From Metellina segmentata (Eukaryota; Arthropoda; Arachnida; Araneae; Tetragnathidae), in the NCBI GenBank assembly GCA_947359465.1, contig CANAIC010000156.1:95001-159000 (forward strand): a DNA stretch of 64,000 nt. The letters run 5' to 3'. The notes under the pieces were generated by a model. It was given only the letters and a program-made list of their open reading frames with translations, searched no databases and had not been told where the DNA came from. Both the position numbers and the translations under genes were made by a program. Positions 50,550-59,463 of this stretch are shown piece after piece. Numbering within the stretch: position 1 is the first letter of the stretch; each line of letters starts with the position of its first letter.

Positions 50550-50562
50550 GGCACCCCCTCCT
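50550..50562. repeat. Target-site duplication, left copy, element A3
   Basis: GGCACCCCCTCCT, repeated at 55705-55717. This is the same point of the satellite unit that element B used. Confidence 0.92.
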
Positions 50563-51837
50563 CTCCTTCAGTGGAGCAAATCTTAAATAAAAATATTACA
50601 AACAACATACCAGAGCAAAAATTTTTCATTATGAAAAGTAACGAGGGCAACTTAAAAAACATATCAGCTATTTTACTTCATAAAACAATATTGGGAATGA
50701 TAGGCGATACAAAAAATATAAAAAAAACCCTAGCAGGAGATGTACTTATTGAAGTATCAAATAAAACACAGGCTATTAACATTCAAAAAATAAAATTTGT
50801 CGGTCCTATAGCAGTAAGTGTAACACCCCATAAATCTTTAAATTCTTCTAGAGGCGTGATTTCCGAATCCGATTTGACTCATGATACTGAACTAGACATT
50901 CTAGAATCCTTGTCCGATCAAAATGTAAGTAATGTAAAAAGAATCCTTATCACAAGAAATGGTCAACGAATACCCACCAAACATTTAATTTTAACTTTCA
51001 ATATACCGACTATACCTAAACACGTAAAAATAGCTTATATGAATTGCCCAGTTCGACCTTTCATCCCTAACCCTGTCCGTTGTTTTAAATGTCAACGATT
51101 CGGCCACTCTTTCCTTGCTTGTCGTGGCAAAGAGACTTGCGCAAAATGCTCTAGTGCAGAAGATAAGACCGATGTCTGCACGTCATCGTCCCTTTGCTGT
51201 GTGAACTGCAAAGGTGACCATCCAGCTTTTGCCAAGTCTTGCCCTAAATTCCAAACCGAAAAAGAAATTCAGACCATTAAAGTGCAGCAAAACATTTCAT
51301 TTCCGGAGGCCCGAAAAATTGTTAATGATCGCACCCCGAAACCTGGAATATCTCTTACGCTACAATAGTAAAAAAAACTTTCAAAACTAACGGAACTCAA
51401 ACCGATGTAACTAATTTTAAGCCATCTGACCAATATAAAACTTTAACGAACCTACCTAAAACGCCTTTTTCTAAAGCAACAGCTACAACCTCTCATCAAA
51501 TACAGAAAATATAAACCAATCAAATCGATCTGTAAATACGTCTCTTAAGAGAACCATACCACCTGGGAAAAATAATATTAAAATAGCAAGAAATTCTTCT
51601 CAAACCTCTCTACTGCCTAGATCTGGATCTAGCACCACTGTGCCAGGCCAACCAACGGGCCAGTTACAGCCTGATGATTCATCCAGAAACGCAATCGCCG
51701 ATCCTTCTACTAGTGACCTAATAAATCTTTACAACAGCGAAAGTGATATTTCCTCTGTAGAGAGTGATGGCTTGGAGACTTCACCACCCAAGTCAAGAAG
51801 GGACAAACCTCGTCCGAGGACGAGAAAACACAAATAG
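50563..51837 (+). pseudogene. A3 ORF1: truncated and frameshifted gag-like protein
   Basis: No start codon of its own; upstream the frame runs into satellite sequence (open from 50493, where only a TTG is available). The RRM-like region and three CCHC knuckles are present, with an E-D in place of E-H in the second (C-A-K-C-S-S-A-E-D-K-T-D-V-C), so that knuckle has lost its histidine. An indel near 51353-51365 ends the frame at 51368. After further indels the C-terminal part is readable from 51640 to 51837, including about 55 extra bases at about 51612-51668 that A1, A2 and A4 lack. Confidence 0.88.
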
Positions 51838-51866
51838 GTTTTTCTTTTCTTTTAAATTTTATTTTT

Positions 51867-54800
51867 ATGGCTTCCTTTCTTTCCTGGAACTGCCGGGGTT
51901 TTCGCCAAAAAATTGATGATGTTAAAGACATCATAAATATACACAATCCAGCTGCAATCGCCCTCCAGGAGACATATTTAAGAAAGAATGATACCACCAA
52001 CATTCGTCATTTCACTATATTTCGAAAAGATTACGATGATGGCCAAAGAGCATGTGGAGGTGTTGCTTTGCTTGCCTCCCATGACTTTCCAGTCACTCAA
52101 ATTAACCTTAAAACAAATCTACAAGCTGTTGCTGTAAGACTTCATGTCAATATTTTAATAACAATATGCAATTTATACTTACCTCCTAACACCCATGTCG
52201 CCACTTCTGAATTAAATAATTTGATAGATCAACTTCCGCAACCATTCATTATACTTGGTGACCTAAATGGCCATCATATTCTTTGGGGCAGTTCAGACAT
52301 TAATAATAGAGGCAAACAAATTGAAAAAATAATAACAGACAATGATTTATGTATAATGAATAACGGCCAACCTACCTACTTCCATTCACCTTCACTTACT
52401 TACCATTCAATAGATCTGGCAATATGCACTCCTTCAATTTTACCATTTTGGACCTTTTCTGTGGATTCTTACCTTTACAATAGTGACCATTATCCTATTA
52501 AACTCAAATATGAAGGCCAATACCAACCTCCCTATGTCAGCCAACCTAACTATATGTTTGAAACTGCCAACTGGCCACTTTTTACTAGCCTCGCTGACCT
52601 TACTAATATGGTAGAAAGTGATGATATAAATGAAGTTACTAATAAAATAACAGACATAATTATAGATAGTGCTGACGCCTCAATTAAAAAAGTTATTAAT
52701 AAGCCTAAAAAACAGAAGAAACCTTGGTGGAATGAGGATTGTAGCGATGCTTACCGGAAACAAAGGAAGTCCTGGAATATCTTCAATAGATATCCAACTA
52801 GTGAAAATTATATTATTTATAAAAAAACAAAAGCGGCCTTTCGAAAAATACAACGACGTAGTAAGAGGGATTCTTGGGTGAATTATGTAAACAGTATAAA
52901 TAGCAAGACCACAAGTAAACAACTATGGGACAGGGTCAAAAGAATTTCCGGTGTTTACCCTAATAGACAAATTCCTATTCTCGAACATAATAACCAAATT
53001 CTATCGGCACCCAAAGACATAGCAAACACAATAGGTTCATGCCTTTCCGAAATATCCAGCTCCAATAACTACTCTGAAAGTTTTAAAAAGATTAAAATTG
53101 CATCTGAAAAGAATAAAGTTAATTTCAGTTCAAACCGTATATTATCATATAATTGTGATTTTACTTTTTCTGAATTGGCAAAGGCTTTATCCTTAGTCCA
53201 CAAATCAACTCCTGGCCCAGATAATATCAGTTACATCATGCTCAAACATCTTTCAAATAGTTCTCTAAATCATCTCCTCAAATTTTACAACAGAATTTGG
53301 AACGAGCGCACTTTTCCGCAGTCATGGAGATATGCTACCATAATACCCATACTGAAACCGAATAAAGACCCCAAGAACCCTTCGAACTACCGTCCAATAG
53401 CCCTGACAAGCTGCTTATGCAAGATTTTAGAAAAGATGGTCAACGCGAGGCTCGTTTATATATTAGAAAAAGATAAATGTCTCTCTCCACTTCAAAGTGG
53501 CTTCCGAAAGGGTCGATCCACTGTTGACAATCTAGTAGCTTTCGAGTCTGAAATCAGAAATGCATTTGTACAGAATAAACATCTCGTCTCAATTTTCTTC
53601 GACATCGAAAAAGCTTATGATCGAACGTGGAGACATGGAATTTTAAAAGACATTTTTAACTATGACATAAGAGGAAACCTGCCTATTTTTATGCAAAATT
53701 TTTTAGAAAAAAGATATTTTAAAGTTAGGATTGGATCGATTTTATCCGATGTTTTTATTCAAGAAGAGGGAGTGCCACAGGGCAGTGTTTTAAGTGTGAC
53801 TCTATTTATTTTAAAAATCAACAATATTGTTTCTCAATTGCCGCCATCAGTTAAGGGTCTTATTTACGTTGACGATCTGCAAATTTCATGCGCAGCTAAA
53901 GACATTCGTTTAATAGAGCGACAACTTCAACAGGCCGTTAACAAAATCACTAATTGGACAAATGAAAATGGTTTCAGCTTTTCACCTTCAAAAACTGCAT
54001 GTGTTCATTTCTGCAGAAAACGAAATCTTCATCTTGACCCTGAAATATTCTTCAAAGATATTTTAATTAATGTTGTGGACAATTTTAAATTTTTAGGTAT
54101 CATTTTTGACAAGAAGTTGAATTTTCAACCGCATATTTTAAATCTACGCAAACGTTGCGAAAAGGCTCTCAACATACTAAGAGTTTTATCGAAATTATCA
54201 TGGGGATCTGATCGAGCATGTCTTTTAAAAATATACAGAGCTTTAATACGATCTAAATTAGATTACGGCTGCGTGGTGTATGGTTCAGCCAGAAAATCTG
54301 CTCTTCAAACTCTGAATACTATCCACCACACAGCCTTACGTTTATGTACTGGCGCATTTCGAACATCACCAGTAAGCAGCTTATATGTGGACACCTTTGA
54401 ACCTTCTCTGGACTTAAGGCGACAGTTGTTGTCCTTAGAATACTATTTTAGAGAATTTCCTCAACCCCTCATCACCCACATTGCATACCATTCATCACAG
54501 AGTCCATATTTAAAAAAAAAACGCCTTTATCAAGCAAAAACATCCTTCATCCCTACATTCCATTTAAGAATGCTGGATTTAATGGACGGAACCGAAATTT
54601 CTTCACTTGACGTCACCCAGAAAAAACTTTATTATTTCTCTCCTTGGTTTGATCATGATTTTGAATTTCAAAACCCTTTCCAAGATTTTTATAAAGCAGA
54701 TACCTCTGATATTATTTACAAACAACTGTTTCAAAAGCACATAGAACAATACTCTAATTTTATACATATTTATACGGACGGATCTAAAAGGGCAAACTAT

Positions 54801-55559
54801 GTTGGAGCTGCGTTCACTATTAATAACTCTGTTCACAGTTTTAAACTTCATTCTTCATGTTCTGTTTTTACCTCTGAAATCATGGCCATATATAAAGCAT
54901 TAGAAAACATTACTGATCATGTTCATAAAAAATATATCATTTTCACTGATTCATTAAGCGTTTTAGAGTCATTGAAACATCCTGATCATAACAGTCATCC
55001 CATTGTTTTAGAGTCGCTGAAAAAAATTTATCATCTTTCATCCAAAAATTTTAACTTATTATTCTGTTGGATCCCATCTCATGTTGGGATATCGGGAAAT
55101 GAAATTGCTGACAAAGCCGCCAAATCGGCCGTAAATAATTTTAATCATACTATCCCTTATCGTGACATAAAACCTTTCATTTACACATTTTTAGAAGACA
55201 AATGGCAGAAAGAATGGAACGAACAGTCGGAGAATAAACTTCACACTATCAAACCAAGTATATCTAACTGGAAATCGCTACCTTTAAGAAGGCAGCAAGT
55301 AATAATGACGCGCCTCCGTATTGGACATACTAGGATCACCCACAGACACCTCCTCCTCGGAGAAGATCATCCTATTTGTAATCATTGTATTTGTCCACTA
55401 ACTGTTAAACATATTTTAATAGAATGTTCTCATTTTAATAGGCAACGACTTAAACATTTTAATTCTTATTCATTGGTTTTAGAAGAGATAATTGGTGAGA
55501 ATCCTCATCCAAATATTTTTAACTTCTTATATGACATTGGTTTTATATATCACGTATAA
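51867..55559 (+). CDS. A3 ORF2: intact endonuclease-RT-RNase H polyprotein
   Basis: 1230 codons, the only uninterrupted family A ORF2 in the window. Endonuclease at about 1-215 (E35, G-D-L-N-G-H-H at 131-137), RT at about 470-740 (F-F-D-I-E-K-A-Y-D; G-V-P-Q-G-S-V-L-S; Y-V-D-D at 667-670), RNase H at about 965-1095 with D971, E1004, D1028, H1072 and D1082, and a C-terminal C-x2-C-x8-H-x4-C motif in C-N-H-C-I-C-P-L-T-V-K-H-I-L-I-E-C. One odd segment lies at about 54450-54520. Three added dinucleotides and extra A residues put some 20 codons into another frame and then restore it, giving an R-E-F-P-Q-P-L stretch and a K-K-K run instead of the R-I-S-S-I-P sequence of A4. The segment lies between RT and RNase H, so activity may survive. 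It starts 29 nt after the ORF1 stop. Confidence 0.93.
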   Translation: MASFLSWNCRGFRQKIDDVKDIINIHNPAAIALQETYLRKNDTTNIRHFTIFRKDYDDGQRACGGVALLASHDFPVTQINLKTNLQAVAVRLHVNILITICNLYLPPNTHVATSELNNLIDQLPQPFIILGDLNGHHILWGSSDINNRGKQIEKIITDNDLCIMNNGQPTYFHSPSLTYHSIDLAICTPSILPFWTFSVDSYLYNSDHYPIKLKYEGQYQPPYVSQPNYMFETANWPLFTSLADLTNMVESDDINEVTNKITDIIIDSADASIKKVINKPKKQKKPWWNEDCSDAYRKQRKSWNIFNRYPTSENYIIYKKTKAAFRKIQRRSKRDSWVNYVNSINSKTTSKQLWDRVKRISGVYPNRQIPILEHNNQILSAPKDIANTIGSCLSEISSSNNYSESFKKIKIASEKNKVNFSSNRILSYNCDFTFSELAKALSLVHKSTPGPDNISYIMLKHLSNSSLNHLLKFYNRIWNERTFPQSWRYATIIPILKPNKDPKNPSNYRPIALTSCLCKILEKMVNARLVYILEKDKCLSPLQSGFRKGRSTVDNLVAFESEIRNAFVQNKHLVSIFFDIEKAYDRTWRHGILKDIFNYDIRGNLPIFMQNFLEKRYFKVRIGSILSDVFIQEEGVPQGSVLSVTLFILKINNIVSQLPPSVKGLIYVDDLQISCAAKDIRLIERQLQQAVNKITNWTNENGFSFSPSKTACVHFCRKRNLHLDPEIFFKDILINVVDNFKFLGIIFDKKLNFQPHILNLRKRCEKALNILRVLSKLSWGSDRACLLKIYRALIRSKLDYGCVVYGSARKSALQTLNTIHHTALRLCTGAFRTSPVSSLYVDTFEPSLDLRRQLLSLEYYFREFPQPLITHIAYHSSQSPYLKKKRLYQAKTSFIPTFHLRMLDLMDGTEISSLDVTQKKLYYFSPWFDHDFEFQNPFQDFYKADTSDIIYKQLFQKHIEQYSNFIHIYTDGSKRANYVGAAFTINNSVHSFKLHSSCSVFTSEIMAIYKALENITDHVHKKYIIFTDSLSVLESLKHPDHNSHPIVLESLKKIYHLSSKNFNLLFCWIPSHVGISGNEIADKAAKSAVNNFNHTIPYRDIKPFIYTFLEDKWQKEWNEQSENKLHTIKPSISNWKSLPLRRQQVIMTRLRIGHTRITHRHLLLGEDHPICNHCICPLTVKHILIECSHFNRQRLKHFNSYSLVLEEIIGENPHPNIFNFLYDIGFIYHV

Positions 55560-55704
55560 TTTTATATAGTTCTCATTTTATTATGACATCACTCATTCTA
55601 TTTTATTAATAGACTATATATACTAAACTTTTTATCTTGAGTTTGGCATAATATGTCCCAAGAGGACTCAATGCCATAAAACCAAATCCAATCCAATCCA
55701 ATCC
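55560..55704 (+). other. A3 3' UTR with stem-loop and (AATCC)4 tail
   Basis: Hairpin at 55644-55676 with the same stems and CAAGA loop as A1. It is followed by TAAAACCA and exactly four AATCC units (55685-55704). The TAAAACC here matches family B more closely than A1 does. Confidence 0.75.
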
Positions 55705-55717
55705 GGCACCCCCTCCT
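55705..55717. repeat. Target-site duplication, right copy, element A3
   Basis: GGCACCCCCTCCT, identical to 50550-50562. Confidence 0.92.
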
Positions 55718-57632
55718 AAGCTCAGCCCAACCATAGCGGCCGAATTGGCTGTTCCAGCGACGTCAACCGCTCCATTCGCCACTATGGCGCCATACGATCT
55801 ACTGAGCCCCAGCGTGATTCCAATGAAATGGAGCCACATGTATAAAGTCGGATTGGTGCTGCTCGAGTAGGCGGACTTGGTCGTCATGCCCATTTCGAGA
55901 TGGTAGGGAAAATAAGAGAACGCGTCCCCTACTCCCTCTTCTGCTTTCGAAATGACGCCGATTTCCTTCGCTACATGGGGGCTGAGGCAGTGCATTAGAA
56001 GTTCCTTTGTACTAAGCCCAGCCGCTCTAGCAACTTGTCCTAGTGTGGTGATGACAGCAGCTCCCCGGAATCGAGAAGGGAGAGTTGCCATCCTCATCCC
56101 CGATCCCGGGAGCTTGACGAACTTGAAGAAGTACATATCATGGAGCGGTAGCCTTCAGTCAGTTTATCTTCTCCAATGTACCCATCGAAGTCTATCCAAT
56201 GGTGTTGAGGCTCCCTTCACTCCGGTTGAGTTGTACAGCTCTAGCACCTCTTCGATGTAACCCGTTTGGTCAAGTGAGACCGAACCGTCTGCTAGTCTGG
56301 TTATCTTCATTGAAAGGATCTCACTTGCTTCTCCTAGGTCCTTGGCCTTGAACCTTTCCATTACTTCACGCTTGAAGGCATTAATAGACTGCTGTTCACC
56401 GACAATCAGCATGTCGTCAACATATAACCCAAGGAAAAGCTTTCTCCCCTGGTGATAGTAGACACATGGGTCATATTTGGAACGCAGCAGTCCATAGTCC
56501 TTCAAAAAAGAATGAAAACACTTGTTCCATTATTATCGTTTAAATGCTCCACCATCTCTTCTAATTTAATATCCAATGGTGTTATCTTGTCTCCTGGTCC
56601 GATGACTTGTGGAGTGGCGTCTGCAACTGGTGCTTCTTCTTCTGTTTCTTCATCGCTGTCGGGCTGTGCGTCTGCCATCCGCTCTAGCTCTTTGAGCTGC
56701 TTTCTTTGTTCTTTGATTCGGGTCGCGGCAACCTTTGTGTTGACAAATTGGCGCTTGAATCCGGCACCCCCTCCTAAGCTCAGCCCAACCATAGCGGCCG
56801 AATTGGCTGTTCCAGCGACGTCAACCGCTCCATTCGCCACTATGGCGCCATACGATCTACTGAGCCCCAGCGTGATTCCAATGAAATGGAGCCACATGTA
56901 TAAAGTCGGATTGGTGCTGCTCGAGTAGGCGGACTTGGTCGTCATGCCCATTTCGAGATGGTAGGGAAAATAAGAGAACGCGTCCCCTACTCCCTCTTCT
57001 GCTTTCGAAATGACGCCGATTTCCTTCGCTACATGGGGGCTGAGGCAGTGCATTAGAAGTTCCTTTGTACTAAGCCCAGCCGCTCTAGCAACTTGTCCTA
57101 GTGTGGTGATGACAGCAGCTCCCCGGAATCGAGAAGGGAGAGTTGCCATCCTCATCCCCGATCCCGGGAGCTTGACGAACTTGAAGAAGTACATATCAAT
57201 TGCACATATCATGGAGCGGTAGCCTTCAGTCAGTTTATCTTCTCCAATGTACCCATCGAAGTCTATCCAATGGTGTTGAGGCTCCCTTCACTCCGGTTGA
57301 GTTGTACAGCTCTAGCACCTCTTCGATGTAACCCGTTTGGTCAAGTGAGACCGAACCGTCTGCTAGTCTGGTTATCTTCATTGAAAGGATCTCACTTGCT
57401 TCTCCTAGGTCCTTGGCCTTGAACCTTTCCATTACTTCACGCTTGAAGGCATTAATAGACTGCTGTTCACCGACAATCAGCATGTCGTCAACATATAACC
57501 CAAGGAAAAGCTTTCTCCCCTGGTGATAGTAGACACATGGGTCATATTTGGAACGCAGCAGTCCATAGTCCTTCAAAAAAGAATCAAAACACTTGTTCCA
57601 TTATTATCGTTTAAATGCTCCACCATCTCTTC

Positions 57633-57645
57633 TAATTTAATATCC
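57633..57645. repeat. Target-site duplication, left copy, element A4
   Basis: TAATTTAATATCC, repeated at 63309-63321. Preceded by TTC rather than TCC, unlike the other four sites. Confidence 0.94.
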
Positions 57646-58181
57646 GCCCCCAGGGGCATTCCTTCTTTAGGTTTGTACGGGCTTCACGACCCCGGGGTAC
57701 CTCAGTGATCTTCCCTCCCTTTCGTTCTGCTTCTCCTCTACCCTTAGCTTTTTGCTTTTTCTTCCTCCCTCGTTGTGGTTGCCTTTTCGGAGGTGAGGGC
57801 TCCCCTTGAGAAGCTTTTCGCCAGTCTGTGCCTTTAGCTCCTCTTGGGGATTATATTACCCACGTGTTTGCCGTGCGTGGAGACCTGTGTCTTCGGAAAG
57901 GGTGATCCTGGTGATTGAGGGACAACATAACGCCCCAATACATTGCTTCGGCTCCTGCTTCGGACAAACAGGAGGTGTACTATGGTCCCAGTACATCAAT
58001 CGGCTGGTGGGAATACCCTGCTAGGATTAAGGACCTGCTCACCAACTAGCTCCTTAGGGCAGTCATAGGGGTGAGTTGGGTTCGTATAGTCCCTGGCTAG
58101 CACCGGTATAGAAACCTGTATCCCCTCGTTGGACTCCATGGTGGGTGGTGCCGCCGGGGACTGAATATTTAATTTTCAAAC
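57646..58181 (+). promoter_or_regulatory. A4 5' UTR
   Basis: 536 bp, colinear with A1. In the terminal block it differs from A1 at two or three bases (for example CTCAGTG for CTGAGTG). Upstream ORF of 8 codons at 58138-58164. Nothing else seen. Confidence 0.68.
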
Positions 58182-59434
58182 ATGGATAACCCTAATTCAA
58201 CTTCTCCTTCAGTGGAGCAACTATGTATAAAAATAAATGAAAACAATATATGTGATGAAAAATTTTTTATTATTAAAAGTAACACAGGAAATCTTAAAAA
58301 TATATCTGCAATCTTACTCCATAAAACTATACTGGGAATGGTAGGAGAGACTAAAAACATAAAAAAAACCCTAGCAGGAGATGTACTTGTTGAAGTTCTA
58401 AATAGATCACAGGCATTAAATATCCAAAAAATTAAATCCGTCGGTTCAATAGAGGTGACTGTTACACCCCACAAAACCTTAAATTCATCAAGAGGCGTAA
58501 TTTCAGAATCCGATTTAGTACATGACACCGAACAAGACATCCTAGAAACCCTGTCCAACCAATCAGTAATTAATGTAAAAAGAATCCTTATTTCAAGAAA
58601 TGGTCAAAAAATACCCACCAAACATTTAATATTAACTTTCAATACACCGACTATACCAAAACACGTAAAAATAGCATATATGAATTGCCCAGTTCGACAT
58701 TTCATACCAAACCCAGTTCGTTGCTTTAAATGTCAGAGATTCGGCCACTCTTTCCTTGCTTGCCGTGGCAAAGAAACCTGCGCAAAATGCTGTAGTACAG
58801 AACACAAGACCGATGTCTGTACTACATCATCCCTTTGCTGTGTTAACTGCAAAGGTGACCATCCAGCTTTTGCCAGGTCATGCCCTAAATTTCAAATCGA
58901 GAAAGAAATCCAGACAGTAAAAGTTCAGCAAAACATTTCTTTCCCGAGGCACGAAAAATTGTAAATGATCGCACCCCAAAACCTGGTATTTCTTACTCTT
59001 CAATAGTAAAAAAAACTTTCAAAACTAACGGAACTCAAACCGATGTAACTATTTTTAAGCCATCTGCCCAACATAAAACTTCAATAAACCAACCTATAAC
59101 GCCTCTTTTTTCTAAAGCATCAGCTACAACCTCAACAAATACAAAACACATAAATCAACCAAATCGACCTATAAATACTTCTTTAAAAAGAGCCATGTCG
59201 TCTGAACAAAACAATATTAAAATAGCTAAAAGTACTTCTCAAACCTCTCTCCAACCTGACGTTTCATCCAGAAATATATTAACTAATACTTCTACAAGTG
59301 ACCTTATAAATCTATACAACACCGAAAGTGATATTTCCTCTGTTGAGAGTGATGGCTTGGAGGCTTCGCCACCCAAGTCCAAAAAGGATCTTCGGCAAGA
59401 CAGATCTCGTCCTAGGACGATAAAACATAAGTAG
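58182..59434 (+). pseudogene. A4 ORF1: gag-like protein with one frameshift
   Basis: The RRM-like region and all three CCHC knuckles are intact. A single-base loss near 58940, just before the F-P-E-A-R-K-I-V motif, shifts the frame and stops it at 58964. The low-complexity C-terminal part continues in the proper frame (readable from 59195) to the stop at 59434 and ends R-P-R-T-I-K-H-K. The product would keep the nucleic-acid-binding domains but lack the basic tail. Confidence 0.9.
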
Positions 59435-59463
59435 TTTATTCTTTTCTTTTATCCTTTATTTTT

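Larger units (their letters stand above)
47310..50562. repeat. Satellite array, block 3 (about 3 units)
   Basis: Starts within a nucleoprotein-like fragment (frame to 47759, fused to B tail sequence in the read-through frame 47235-47759). Copia fragments close at 47782, 48862 and 49942. Full nucleoprotein-like frames: 48120-48839 and 49200-49919; the last, from 50280, is cut at 50562 by A3. Private changes: G instead of A at 47767, two substitutions in the copia fragment at about 47879 and 47907 (glycine-to-aspartate, aspartate-to-asparagine), and tyrosine-to-cysteine near 50237. In register with block 2 once B and A2 are removed. Confidence 0.96.
50563..55704 (+). mobile_element. A3: 5'-truncated family A LINE (5142 bp)
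   Basis: Lacks the whole 5' UTR and the first seven or so codons of ORF1; the join to the satellite shares one T. 5' truncation with a target duplication is the usual outcome of incomplete reverse transcription. ORF1 is degraded in its C-terminal half, ORF2 is intact, and the 3' stem-loop and (AATCC)4 tail are complete. With no leader it lacks the presumed promoter. Confidence 0.94.
55705..57645. repeat. Satellite array, block 4 (about 1.8 units)
   Basis: The first part holds a nucleoprotein-like fragment with a 13-bp deletion near 56138 (one of two ATATCA repeats and the bases between are lost), which removes its first codons. Copia fragments close at 56164 and 57235. The full nucleoprotein-like frame 56502-57212 has the 9-bp acidic-tail deletion near 56655 and an isoleucine-to-phenylalanine change near 56514. 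The block ends at 57645 where A4 inserted. In register with block 3 after allowing for the 13-bp loss. Confidence 0.95.
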
